Assembly: GCA_021785115.1 (NCBI GenBank)
Contig: JAJYGO010000260.1
Coordinates: 1-19,250, forward strand
Source of the DNA: Chloroflexota bacterium
Lineage (GTDB): Bacteria; Chloroflexota; Limnocylindria; Limnocylindrales; CSP1-4
Direction: 5' to 3'
Length of the DNA stretch: 19,250 nt
The position numbers and the translations under genes were made by a program. This document shows positions 7,564 to 14,352 of this stretch, in pieces. Below the pieces are notes generated by a model. That model was not told where the DNA came from and did not search any database. It saw only the letters and a list, made by a program, of their open reading frames with translations. Each line of letters opens with the position of its first letter. The stretch's first letter is position 1.

Positions 7564-7962
7564 TCAGACGGCCATTCCCTGGTCCTCGATGGCGCGCTCG
7601 ATCGCCCCGCGCAACTCCTCGGCGGTCGGGTGGCCCGTGAGCGGGGTCACCCGGGTCGGGCCCTCCGTGTGAACCCACTGCAGGCGATCGTCGACGGACG
7701 TCAGCACCACGGGCAGGTCGGCATATACGTCGCGGAGGTGGTCCACCAGCTGGCGGCCACCATCGCTGTCGCCGGCCGCCCAGGCGTCGTACAGCAGCAC
7801 GTCGGCCCGATCCACCAGGGGGCACGGGAGATCCGAGAGCACGGGGCACGGCTCGGCCAGCGGACCGCCACACTGCTCGACCTCGTAGCCGGCTGCCCGA
7901 AGGAGGGCCGCCTGCTCCGCGGCGAGTGCAGGATCGTGGTTGACGACGACCACCCGGGTCAT
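7564..7962 (-). CDS. Degenerate response-regulator receiver-like protein
   Basis: This 132-residue single-domain protein looks like a CheY-type receiver: MTRVVVVNHDP replaces the usual acidic pair, LLYDAW at residues 56-61 puts Asp59 at the phospho-acceptor place, and PVVLTSVDD holds a Thr (88) where the switch Ser/Thr is expected. The conserved Lys near the fifth strand is not seen (TRVTPLTGHP), and the first acidic position is Asn-His. It may therefore be a pseudo-receiver that binds a partner without normal phosphorylation. There is no output domain. The start at 7962 has an excellent AAGGGAGG (7968-7975), five bases upstream. The reading frame is open further upstream, but that part is the shadow of the GNAT gene. 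No histidine kinase gene is nearby. Confidence 0.65.
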   Translation of the reverse strand: MTRVVVVNHDPALAAEQAALLRAAGYEVEQCGGPLAEPCPVLSDLPCPLVDRADVLLYDAWAAGDSDGGRQLVDHLRDVYADLPVVLTSVDDRLQWVHTEGPTRVTPLTGHPTAEELRGAIERAIEDQGMAV

Positions 7963-7967
7963 GGTGA

Positions 7968-7975
7968 CCTCCCTT
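7968..7975 (-). promoter_or_regulatory. Strong Shine-Dalgarno of the receiver-like gene
   Basis: AAGGGAGG on the minus strand stands five bases before the ATG at 7962. It decides this start against longer in-frame starts reaching 8223. Confidence 0.7.
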
Positions 7976-8029
7976 CTGCGCCGGTTCGGCGGTCGGAGAA
8001 CGGGCCGCCAGCATCCGTCGACGCGGGCA

Positions 8030-8683
8030 TCATCGCATGCTCCGTCCGGACGTGGGTCGCGGACAGCGCAGATGGTCACCTGCTCCGGGGGCCGGGCGGC
8101 CCGGCGGCCCGACCCGTTCGGGCGGGTGATCTTCCCCTGCTCGCGCGGCCGTTCTTCGCGCCTCGACATCGCCGACCCTTCGCTGGAGCGTGACGGTGCC
8201 GACAGCACTCCCGTTGTAGGCACGCCAGGATCCCGGCACCTCGCGGTATCCCAGCCGCTTCCAGAACCGGAGCGCCCGGGGGCTGTCGGCCAGCACGCTC
8301 AGGCGAACGGTCGCCCAGCCGGCACGACCTGCGATGCGCTCGAGGCGGCAGGCGACCTCGGTCCCCAGGCCCTGTCCGCGGCGTCCAGGGTCGATCACCA
8401 GCGCGGAGATCCAGGGGGCCTCGTCCACCGGGCCGGGCGGCCGCAGGACGGCCAGGCCGAGGACCCGTCCGGTCGACCGCTCGACCACCGTCAGGCATCG
8501 GTGGTCCGGGGTGGACCGACCGGGGCCGCCGTGGGGCTGTGGACCTGGCACGCACCCGGGGATCCAGTCGGGCGCGAGGAGACGGCGATCGCGCTCGGCG
8601 TTCGCGATGCGGGTGAGCGCCGGAAGGTCGGCCGCCGTCGTCGGCCGCAGCCAGACGCGAGCAGGCGAGGCGGCCGCGCGCAT
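8030..8683 (-). CDS. GNAT-family N-acetyltransferase
   Basis: The 217-residue protein carries a GNAT acetyl-CoA-binding domain over about residues 10-168. Motif A is clear (ALVIDPGRRGQGLGTEVA, about 94-111), followed by the helix and the LADSPRALRFWKRLGYREV segment typical of motif B. These enzymes transfer acetyl from acetyl-CoA to an amine; the acceptor here cannot be told. The last ~45 residues are Arg/Pro/Gly-rich and probably disordered, an unusual extension for this family. The ATG at 8683 lies two bases after the stop of the eRF1-like gene, so the two are probably translationally coupled; GGGG stands five bases upstream. The receiver-like gene follows after 67 bases. Confidence 0.88.
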   Translation of the reverse strand: MRAAASPARVWLRPTTAADLPALTRIANAERDRRLLAPDWIPGCVPGPQPHGGPGRSTPDHRCLTVVERSTGRVLGLAVLRPPGPVDEAPWISALVIDPGRRGQGLGTEVACRLERIAGRAGWATVRLSVLADSPRALRFWKRLGYREVPGSWRAYNGSAVGTVTLQRRVGDVEARRTAARAGEDHPPERVGPPGRPAPGAGDHLRCPRPTSGRSMR

Positions 8684-8685
8684 GG

Positions 8686-9132
8686 CTACCCCGTGGCGAC
8701 GCGGACACGCCGCGCGGGCGCCCCGGCGAACTCCCGGAGCGCCGCCACCAGCTGGGCCTCCGTGACCGGCCTGTGCCGCCGGACTTCGATGCGCCGCCGC
8801 CGACCATGCGTCACGTCGTCGTCGCGCAGCGCGGCGGCCAGCCGTTCCACGACGACCCCGTCACCCAGGAGGAGCAGGTCATCGGCGGGCACCGCACGCC
8901 GGACCTGGGCCAGGAAGGCGCGCAGGTGCTCCAGGCGGTGCCGCTCTCCGGCGGAGCGCGGACCCGTCCCGCCGTGACCCTCCCCACCCCGTGCCGTCAC
9001 CTGGCCGGTGGAGCGCCGGTGGGGCGGGACGTCCGACTCGAAGTGCACCGTTCCGGCTGCATCCGGGCCCCAGCGCACGATCGTGGCCGAGTTCGCGTCA
9101 ATCCACACCGCCGCCGCCTGGGAAGTGGCCAT
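8686..9132 (-). CDS. eRF1-like 'translational machinery' small protein
   Basis: This 148-residue protein resembles the short bacterial proteins annotated as translational machinery protein, related to the third domain of eRF1/Pelota. It starts with AAVWIDANSATIVRW, has a HRRSTGQ patch (about 38-44), a long helix, then VPADDLLLLGDGVVVERLAAAL (81-102) where family members read 'ILVVGPGxAKxEL'. It ends in RPVTEAQLVAALREF, corresponding to the usual 'MTDxQLVAxxRxxF'. The central part (45-65) is Gly/Arg-rich. The ATG at 9132 has a GAGGAGG five bases upstream. Function in bacteria is not established; ribosome-linked or stress roles are guesses. It is the first gene of a set with the GNAT gene (2-base gap). 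Family call is from memory of the pattern and is moderately sure. Confidence 0.6.
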   Translation of the reverse strand: MATSQAAAVWIDANSATIVRWGPDAAGTVHFESDVPPHRRSTGQVTARGGEGHGGTGPRSAGERHRLEHLRAFLAQVRRAVPADDLLLLGDGVVVERLAAALRDDDVTHGRRRRIEVRRHRPVTEAQLVAALREFAGAPARRVRVATG

Positions 9133-9268
9133 GTCAGCCTCCTCATCCAGTTGCCGTGGCTCGGGACGAGGGGCTGCGGCCGCAGGTGCGGTCCCCCGGA
9201 AGTCAACCGACGTGCCCGTCGCCCGGTCGGCCTGACCCCGTCCGTCGCCACGCGATGCCTCTGGGGAT

Positions 9269-9298
9269 GGTGTAGCACTCGACCGGCCCGGCAGACAA
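9269..9298 (-). promoter_or_regulatory. Candidate sigma70-type promoter for the eRF1-like gene
   Basis: On the minus strand TTGTCT (9293-9298) and TACACC (9269-9274) are separated by 18 bases. Matches to TTGACA and TATAAT are four and three of six. It lies about 137 bases before the ATG at 9132, in a 228-base gap. The match is modest. Confidence 0.3.
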
Positions 9299-9306
9299 TG
9301 GCCATC

Positions 9307-9325
9307 GGGCCCGGACGAAGGGCCC
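9307..9325 (-). terminator. Weak 6-bp hairpin after the duplicated-domain gene
   Basis: Two GGGCCC arms (9307-9312 and 9320-9325) flank a seven-base loop, 36 bases past the stop at 9361. No T-run follows. The neighbouring bases are also G/C-rich and could form alternatives, so this is tentative. Confidence 0.25.
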
Positions 9326-9360
9326 CCGGGCGTGCGGCGAGCGGGCCCCGGAGCGCGTCG

Positions 9361-10050
9361 TCAGCGCCGGCCGGCGGTCGCGGTGCCTCGCAGGCCTGTC
9401 TCGCCGGAGCGCTCCGGGGCGATGCGGAGACCGCGTTCGCCGACCAGCTGGATCCAGTCGGCCGTGTTCCGGTTGACGATGATCGCATCGGCGCTGGCGC
9501 GGCGGGGCACGCCCCGGACCGCGTACTCGATCGACGCGTTGCTGAGCGGGATCATCGGCCCGCGACGATAGGCGCTGGCGAGTGGTTCGGTCCCCGGTCG
9601 TGCATGCAGGTTCCCTCGGATCACGTACGTGCCGCTCTGGACGGCGACCGGGTACGTGATGGTGCGCGTGCGACGGGCCGGGTCGCCGCGAGGTTGCTCG
9701 GCGTGGACCGCGATGAGCTCGTCGCGCGAGAGCGGCACCTCGTCGGCATGTGCCGAGCGCCCGTCCACGAGGCTCTCGACCAGCACGTCCCGGAGCACCA
9801 GGTCTCCCCGGGCGTTGAGCATGTCACTGAGTCGATCGCCCTCCAGGGTCACGCGGCCCGTGACGCGGCAATCCTCGGTGTACGCGACGAAGGTGACGTC
9901 GACGTTCGCCGGTTCGTCCGCCGCCGGCACGGCCGGAGGTTCGACGCGGGCGGGGTGCAGCGCCGAGCGCGCCCTGTCCCGCAGCCGGCGGAGCGCCCCG
10001 CGGCCATCACGCGACGTGGCGGCCCCACCCCCTGCGATCTGGCCCGACAT
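9361..10050 (-). CDS. Hypothetical protein with a duplicated beta-rich (DUF6812-like) domain
   Basis: This 229-residue protein has a basic, disordered N-terminus (1-48, Arg/Ala/Pro-rich) followed by two halves that look like copies of one beta-rich domain: about 49-117 and 129-203. The first contains RLSDMLNARGDLVLRDVLVE and ends ...LSRDELIAVHAE; the second contains PLASAYRRGPMIPLSNASIE and ends ...VNRNTADWIQLVGE. The pattern recalls DUF6812, but I cannot confirm this without a profile search. No signal peptide or membrane span is seen. The ATG at 10050 has GAGAGG six bases upstream; a longer frame to 10242 overlaps the previous gene and is rejected. It follows the coiled-coil gene by 29 bases and is probably co-transcribed with it. 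Function unknown. Confidence 0.7.
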   Translation of the reverse strand: MSGQIAGGGAATSRDGRGALRRLRDRARSALHPARVEPPAVPAADEPANVDVTFVAYTEDCRVTGRVTLEGDRLSDMLNARGDLVLRDVLVESLVDGRSAHADEVPLSRDELIAVHAEQPRGDPARRTRTITYPVAVQSGTYVIRGNLHARPGTEPLASAYRRGPMIPLSNASIEYAVRGVPRRASADAIIVNRNTADWIQLVGERGLRIAPERSGETGLRGTATAGRR

Positions 10051-10079
10051 CTCACGCCTCTCGTTCTTCCCTGCCGGCC

Positions 10080-11399
10080 TCAGCGCCGGAAGGGAGTCGC
10101 CGACCCGGTCGCCCAGCCCGACTGCCCGGAGTCGCCCATCGTGGCGCGCCGCTCGGCGATCATCCGCAGTCGATCGAAGATCAGGTCGGCCGGCTTCGTC
10201 GTTGACGGAGCGGGCTGGTCCACCGGCGACGGAGCGCCCCACGGAGCCGGTGCGTCGGCCTCCGCGGCGGGCAACGGTTCGGGCATCGCCTCATCCGCCG
10301 AGTGCACGGCGCCCGTGGCCGGTTCCCTCATGACCGCCTCGTCCATCTCCGCCGGGACAGCGTCCGGGCCCCGGGTGCCCGGGTCTGCCGTGGTCGTGTC
10401 CTCGGTGGACCACGTTCGGTCACGCCCGTCCGCCGCGGCCCACGCCCGCGCCGGCTCGCCCGGCGTCCAGGCGGGATCGGTCGCTTCGGGAGCCGCCGGT
10501 TCCCATGCGGACGCGTCGGTCGCCGGGACGGGATCCTCCCCAGCGAAGGTGCCGGGATCCGCCCCGTCGTCTGCTGAAGGAAGGACGGCGTCCGGCACCA
10601 TGGCGCGCCGGCGAGCCTCGCTGCCGATCTCGTCGAGGCGCGGCGGCGCAGGCATCCGCGCCGCCATGCCGGCGATGGCGACCGGATCATGCTCGGTCTC
10701 GAGCCGCGAGAAGAAGGCCTCGAGCTCCTCCCGGTGAGCACTGGCGCCGGCGGCGATCGCCTCGATCTCGCGTTCGAGGAGCGAGTCGTGCCGGGCGAGC
10801 CGGTCGTCCAGGCTGCGGCGGACGATGGCGAGGCGTTCTCCGCGCTCCGCCTCGATCCGCTGGATCTCGCTGGCGGCCCACGCTTCGATCTCGGCAGACG
10901 ACGCGTCGGCCTCTGTGCGCGCGCCGTCGATCTCGTCTGCGGCCCGGCTTCGGGCAGCGTCCACGCACACGGCCTCGCGCTCGCGGGCCTCCTCGAGCAT
11001 CCTGTCGCGCTGGGCGCGGGCCACGGCGTGCATGGCGTCGGTGAGTTCCGTCGAGAAGGCGCTCGTTGCGCCGTTCACGACCTCCGACGCCGCGTCGGGG
11101 TCGGTGCCTGAGTCCGCCTGGGCCGGCGTGGCCTGCTCGACCACCGGCTCCGACGCCTTGAACTCATCGGCGGGATCCGGTGCCCCGAAGACGCGTGCGA
11201 TGACGACCGGAGCCTCGACGTCCACGTCGCTGGACTCGCTCTCCGACCACGGTTCGTCGCTTCCATCGTGAAGCGTCTGGGCGGCATCGTCAGGCGGCGT
11301 GTCGCTGACGACCGGCGCGCCGAACGTGCGGAGGAACCGGCCCGTCAGGCCGTCGTCGTCCCCCTCTTGCAGCGCCTGCACTCGACTACCTCCGCTCAT
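10080..11399 (-). CDS. Acidic coiled-coil protein of unknown function
   Basis: This 439-residue protein is not recognised. Three parts can be seen: an acidic N-terminus with two FGAP-containing stretches (residues 26-29 and 71-74), a long charged helical section (about 116-240, with EEAREREAV and EIQRIEAERGERL heptad-like segments), and an acidic Pro/Ala/Trp-poor linker (about 250-400). It closes with a short basic helix (ADLIFDRLRMIAERRATMG) and a tail ending TPFRR. The helical section resembles peripheral-stalk-like coiled coils such as ATP synthase b or V-ATPase E, though homology is not shown. No signal peptide or membrane span. The ATG at 11399 has GGAG ten bases upstream; an in-frame ATG at 11432 is an alternative. 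The duplicated-domain gene follows after 29 bases, so the two products may work together. Confidence 0.7.
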   Translation of the reverse strand: MSGGSRVQALQEGDDDGLTGRFLRTFGAPVVSDTPPDDAAQTLHDGSDEPWSESESSDVDVEAPVVIARVFGAPDPADEFKASEPVVEQATPAQADSGTDPDAASEVVNGATSAFSTELTDAMHAVARAQRDRMLEEAREREAVCVDAARSRAADEIDGARTEADASSAEIEAWAASEIQRIEAERGERLAIVRRSLDDRLARHDSLLEREIEAIAAGASAHREELEAFFSRLETEHDPVAIAGMAARMPAPPRLDEIGSEARRRAMVPDAVLPSADDGADPGTFAGEDPVPATDASAWEPAAPEATDPAWTPGEPARAWAAADGRDRTWSTEDTTTADPGTRGPDAVPAEMDEAVMREPATGAVHSADEAMPEPLPAAEADAPAPWGAPSPVDQPAPSTTKPADLIFDRLRMIAERRATMGDSGQSGWATGSATPFRR

Positions 11400-11584
11400 C
11401 TGCACGATTCTCCAGGCGCCGTCGGGACGCATCGGCGCGACGTACAGCGCCACGCTAGACCGCGGTCGTCTTCGCGGGCATGACCCACTCGGGGCATGGG
11501 GTCCCCGACAGAAGTGCCAGACGGTATGGCCAAGCACCGTGGGACCGGCCCCGGTCGGCGTGCCCCTCGCGCGCGGCGGTTACC

Positions 11585-11608
11585 GATCCGCAGCCGCCCG
11601 GGCGGATC
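11585..11608 (-). terminator. Hairpin after rtcB
   Basis: GATCCGC (11585-11591) and GCGGATC (11602-11608) form a perfect 7-bp stem with a ten-base loop, ten bases past the rtcB stop at 11619. There is no T-run on the minus strand. The position fits the end of the RNA-repair operon. Confidence 0.4.
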
Positions 11609-11618
11609 CCGCGGGCCG

Positions 11619-13070
11619 TCAGCCCTTGACGACCACCAGGGGCCTCAGCCGGGCAACCGGGCGGATCAGACCGGCGCCCGCGGCGACGTCGACCACCACC
11701 GCGACGTCCTTGTACGCCACGGTGGCCTCCTCGGCCAGCAGGTCCGGCCGCTGCGCCCGCACCACGATCCCCTCCCGGGCGAGCGCCGCCGCGACGTCCG
11801 TGCCGCGCAGCTGGCGCACCGCGGCGTGGCGCGAGAGATCGCGTCCCGCGCCGTGACAGGTCGAGCCGAAGGCCCGGGCCATGGCACCGTCGGTCCCGAC
11901 GGCGACGAACGAGTACCGCCCCATGTCGCCGGGAATCAGCACGGGCTGTCCGACGGATCGGTAGCGCGCGGGCACGTCCGGGTGCCCTGCCGGGAAAGCC
12001 CGGGTCGCGCCCTTGCGGTGGACGCAGACCTCCATCTCGCGCCCGTCGACCACGTGGCGCTCGAACTTGGCGATGTTGTGACTCACGTCGTAGACGAGCC
12101 CCATGGCGGCGGCCTCGTGCGGCCCGAACAAGCGCCCGAACGCCTGGCGCACGTCGTGGGCGATGACCTGGCGGTTCGCCCAGGCGAAGTTGGCGGCGGC
12201 TGCCATGGCCGCCAGGTAGGCGTCCGCCTCCGGCGTCCGGAGGGGGGCGCAGGCGAGCTGGCGGTCCGGCAGGTGGATGCCGTGCCGCGCTGCGGAGCGG
12301 TCCATGATGGCGAGATGGTCCGTGCAGACCTGGTGGCCGAGGCCGCGCGACCCGCAGTGGATGAGGACGACGACCCGGCCGACGTCGAGCCCGAGCACGC
12401 GGGCGGCGGCCACGTCCAGCACGCGATCCACGGCCTGCACCTCGAGGAAGTGGTTGCCGGAACCGAGCGTCCCCAGCTGGTCTGCCCCGCGCTGCTTCGC
12501 CCGGAGCGACACCGCGGCGGCGTCGGCAGCCGCGAGGGTGCCGCGTTCCTCGGTGAGGTCGAGATCCTCGTGGCTCCCCAGGCCACGGGCGACCGGCCAG
12601 GCCGCGCCCTGCTCGAGGACACGGTCCAGGTCCCGTGGCGCGAGCCGGGCGCCGGTGCGCGCCCCCACGCCGGTCGGGACCGCCCGGAACAGCTCGTCCG
12701 CGAGTCGCGCCGCAACCCGGGACACGTCGTCTCGCCGGAGGTCGGTGCGGAGGAGGCGCACGCCGCAGTTGATGTCGAAGCCGATCCCGCCCGGGCTGAT
12801 GACGCCGTCGTCGGCGAGTGTTGCCGCGACGCCGCCCACGGGGAACCCGTACCCCCAATGCACGTCGGGCATCGCCAGCGATTCCCCCACGATCCCGGGC
12901 AGCGCGGCGACGTTCGCCACCTGCTCGAGCGCCGGATCGTCGCGCAGGCGCCCCATCAGGCGGTCGTCGGCAAAGACGATCCCATCCACACGCATTCCGC
13001 GCTGTTCGTCCCGCGGGATGCGCCACCGCCAGGTGTCCAGCCGTTCGAGCGGCACCATGTGCGAAGCCAT
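11619..13070 (-). CDS. rtcB: RNA-splicing ligase RtcB
   Basis: RtcB joins 2',3'-cyclic phosphate or 3'-phosphate RNA ends to 5'-OH ends, using GTP and Mn2+, in RNA repair or splicing. This protein is 483 residues, like the long RtcB of Pyrococcus. Metal and active-site residues are all present: Cys102 in GFDINCGVR, His207 in GSGNHFLEV, His238 in LIHCGSRG, His331 in SHNIAKFE and the guanylylated His406 in STCHGAGR, in the same spacing as the archaeal enzyme. The protein ends in VVVKG, as usual. The ATG at 13070 shares one base with the archease stop (TGATG), so translation is probably coupled. A longer open frame to 13268 is the shadow of archease and is rejected. Function is secure; its natural RNA substrate is not known. 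Confidence 0.97.
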   Translation of the reverse strand: MASHMVPLERLDTWRWRIPRDEQRGMRVDGIVFADDRLMGRLRDDPALEQVANVAALPGIVGESLAMPDVHWGYGFPVGGVAATLADDGVISPGGIGFDINCGVRLLRTDLRRDDVSRVAARLADELFRAVPTGVGARTGARLAPRDLDRVLEQGAAWPVARGLGSHEDLDLTEERGTLAAADAAAVSLRAKQRGADQLGTLGSGNHFLEVQAVDRVLDVAAARVLGLDVGRVVVLIHCGSRGLGHQVCTDHLAIMDRSAARHGIHLPDRQLACAPLRTPEADAYLAAMAAAANFAWANRQVIAHDVRQAFGRLFGPHEAAAMGLVYDVSHNIAKFERHVVDGREMEVCVHRKGATRAFPAGHPDVPARYRSVGQPVLIPGDMGRYSFVAVGTDGAMARAFGSTCHGAGRDLSRHAAVRQLRGTDVAAALAREGIVVRAQRPDLLAEEATVAYKDVAVVVDVAAGAGLIRPVARLRPLVVVKG

Positions 13071-13513
13071 CAGATGTCCGCGTAGGCCGTCAGCGTGAAG
13101 CCGGCCGGCCCCCGGTCCACGGCCAGCCGGTGAAGGGTGACCGCCTTCACCTGTCGAAGTGTCCGGATCCCCGGTGATTCGTACGGCACCAGCGTCGCCC
13201 GCCCCTCCAGCGTCCAGCCGTCCGCGACCGGCGCCAGGTGCGACACCGTCGCTCCGACCAGCACACACCCCTGGGCGTCGGCGAGGGCGATCAACTCGTT
13301 CAGCCAGGCGAACGCCAGGCCTTCCAGATCGTGGGCGCGCAGCGGTCCCGTCTCGACCGGCGACCCGACGGTGCCGGTGGTCTCGGCGGCGATCTCAGCC
13401 AGCGCGCGGGCCGCCTCCTCGAAGACAGCCGGGAGGCTCGGGGCACAGGCCTCGAACCCGACGTCCGCGGTGTGGGGAAGCTGCCGGTGCGAGGACCCGG
13501 CCTGGCGTTCCAC
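13070..13513 (-). CDS. Archease, RtcB cofactor protein
   Basis: Archease helps RtcB carry out repeated turnovers by promoting its guanylylation. This 147-residue protein has the family's metal-binding signature HTADVGFEA (residues 14-22), FEEAARAL (31-38), the LAFAWLNELI helix (66-75), the VKAVTLHRL strand (122-130) and the C-terminal Asp in AYADI, which is the expected catalytic or metal-binding residue. It starts with GTG at 13513, with a GGGGGTG seven bases upstream. It directly precedes rtcB with a one-base overlap. An 80-base gap separates it from the upstream small gene. Length and motifs are normal for the family, and the pairing with rtcB is a well-known arrangement. Confidence 0.94.
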   Translation of the reverse strand: MERQAGSSHRQLPHTADVGFEACAPSLPAVFEEAARALAEIAAETTGTVGSPVETGPLRAHDLEGLAFAWLNELIALADAQGCVLVGATVSHLAPVADGWTLEGRATLVPYESPGIRTLRQVKAVTLHRLAVDRGPAGFTLTAYADI

Positions 13514-13541
13514 GGTCGTGCACCCCCGGCAGGCGGCGGGT

Positions 13542-13563
13542 GCCCCGGGCCAGGGTCCGGGGC
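13542..13563 (-). terminator. 7-bp hairpin between the small gene and archease
   Basis: GCCCCGG (13542-13548) and CCGGGGC (13557-13563) pair around an eight-base loop in the 80-base gap. It could be a terminator of the small gene, an attenuator before archease, or simply GC-rich chance. No T-run is present. Confidence 0.28.
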
Positions 13564-13593
13564 GGCCTCCGGCGCCCGCCCGTCCGACGCCGG

Positions 13594-13854
13594 TCAGTCG
13601 AGATGGATGCTCTCCCGGCGGGGCAGCGTCTCGGGCTGCCGTTCGAGCCGATCGATCCAGTGGTCCAGGAAGGCGCGGGCCGCGAGCAACCGCTCCTTCC
13701 TGGCGGCACGCGCGTGCCGCCGGACCTCCGGCGGAGCGACCTCGCGCCAGAGCTTCAGCATGCCGCGGGGCATCCGTCCTTCCAGCCCCTCGAGCTCCTC
13801 CAGGGCGGCCAACCGCTGCTCGAGATCCGCGAGCCGCGCTTCGATGTCGGTCAT
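13594..13854 (-). CDS. Small helical protein upstream of archease-rtcB
   Basis: This 86-residue protein begins with a leucine-rich coiled coil (MTDIEARLADLEQRLAAL, to about residue 25), followed by a helical second half with many Arg/Ala residues (PPEVRRHARAARKERLLAAR) and DHWIDRLER near the end. It has no signal peptide, membrane span or catalytic motif. The pattern is like small conserved hypothetical proteins of high-GC bacteria, but I do not recognise a named family. The ATG at 13854 has AGGAG nine to ten bases upstream, and a good promoter (13900-13928) stands about 40 bases before it. A longer open frame to 14268 lacks a ribosome site and looks like shadow. Co-transcription with archease and rtcB is possible, though a hairpin lies between. 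Confidence 0.7.
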   Translation of the reverse strand: MTDIEARLADLEQRLAALEELEGLEGRMPRGMLKLWREVAPPEVRRHARAARKERLLAARAFLDHWIDRLERQPETLPRRESIHLD

Positions 13855-13899
13855 CGCTTCAACGCTCCTGCCTGCGGGGCGCGCATGCCCCGTGTCCCC

Positions 13900-13928
13900 C
13901 TTGTAGAGCGCCCGCGTGACGCTGTCCA
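13900..13928 (-). promoter_or_regulatory. Sigma70-type promoter for the small gene (and perhaps archease-rtcB)
   Basis: On the minus strand TGGACA (13923-13928, five of six matches to TTGACA) and TACAAG (13900-13905, four of six to TATAAT) are spaced by exactly 17 bases. Transcription would begin near 13893, giving a leader of about 40 bases before the ATG at 13854. This is the best housekeeping-type promoter match I found in the window. Confidence 0.55.
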
Positions 13929-14008
13929 GAGTCGGACGGCCGGGTCGGCCGGGCCCGACACCCGCCTGCCCGCCGACAGGGATCGCGTGGAGACACCCGC
14001 GTCCGTGA

Positions 14009-14338
14009 TCACGCAGCCCGCCGTTCGGGTCGTCCTCCGCGGCGCACCTGTACACGGGCCTCCACCCGCTGCAGGCGCAGCTCGATTGGCCGACCCGCGG
14101 GTTCCACCTCGGGATCAGCCTCAGCCTCGTCGAGTCGAGCGGGCCGGCCCGCCAGCGACCAGCTGTCGGACTCGGCGCCCCCGGAGGCACCTGGCCATCC
14201 GCATTCGGAGGTCCGGTCGAAGAGCGCACCGAGCACCCCGGCGGGCGAGCCGCCGCCAGGGCCGTCACCCGCCAGCGTTTCGACGCCGATGATGAACAGG
14301 GCCAGCAGTGCCGCAGAGGCCAGCAGAGAGAACGTCAC
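14009..14338 (-). CDS. Small single-span membrane protein
   Basis: Starting at a GTG, this 109-residue frame encodes an N-terminal membrane helix (about residues 2-19, TFSLLASAALLALFIIGV). A Gly/Pro-rich linker and a charged C-terminal part with several Arg follow (IELRLQRVEARVQVRRGG). The start is supported by GGAGGG (14346-14351) seven bases upstream, and the gene begins 14 bases after the stop of the GerMN lipoprotein, which suggests co-transcription. I do not recognise a family. The frame opens further upstream to 14440, but that overlaps the lipoprotein gene. Because the C-terminal half has weak coding character, the existence of the gene is likely but not certain. Confidence 0.5.
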   Translation of the reverse strand: MTFSLLASAALLALFIIGVETLAGDGPGGGSPAGVLGALFDRTSECGWPGASGGAESDSWSLAGRPARLDEAEADPEVEPAGRPIELRLQRVEARVQVRRGGRPERRAA

Positions 14339-14352
14339 GGTCCTGCCCTCCG

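Noticed and set aside
7963..8223. N-terminal extension of the receiver-like protein
   Set aside because: The added residues overlap the GNAT gene in another frame, and a strong Shine-Dalgarno marks the start at 7962.
11496..13085. 529-codon open frame on the plus strand
   Set aside because: It is the complement of rtcB, which has all catalytic residues in the other strand.
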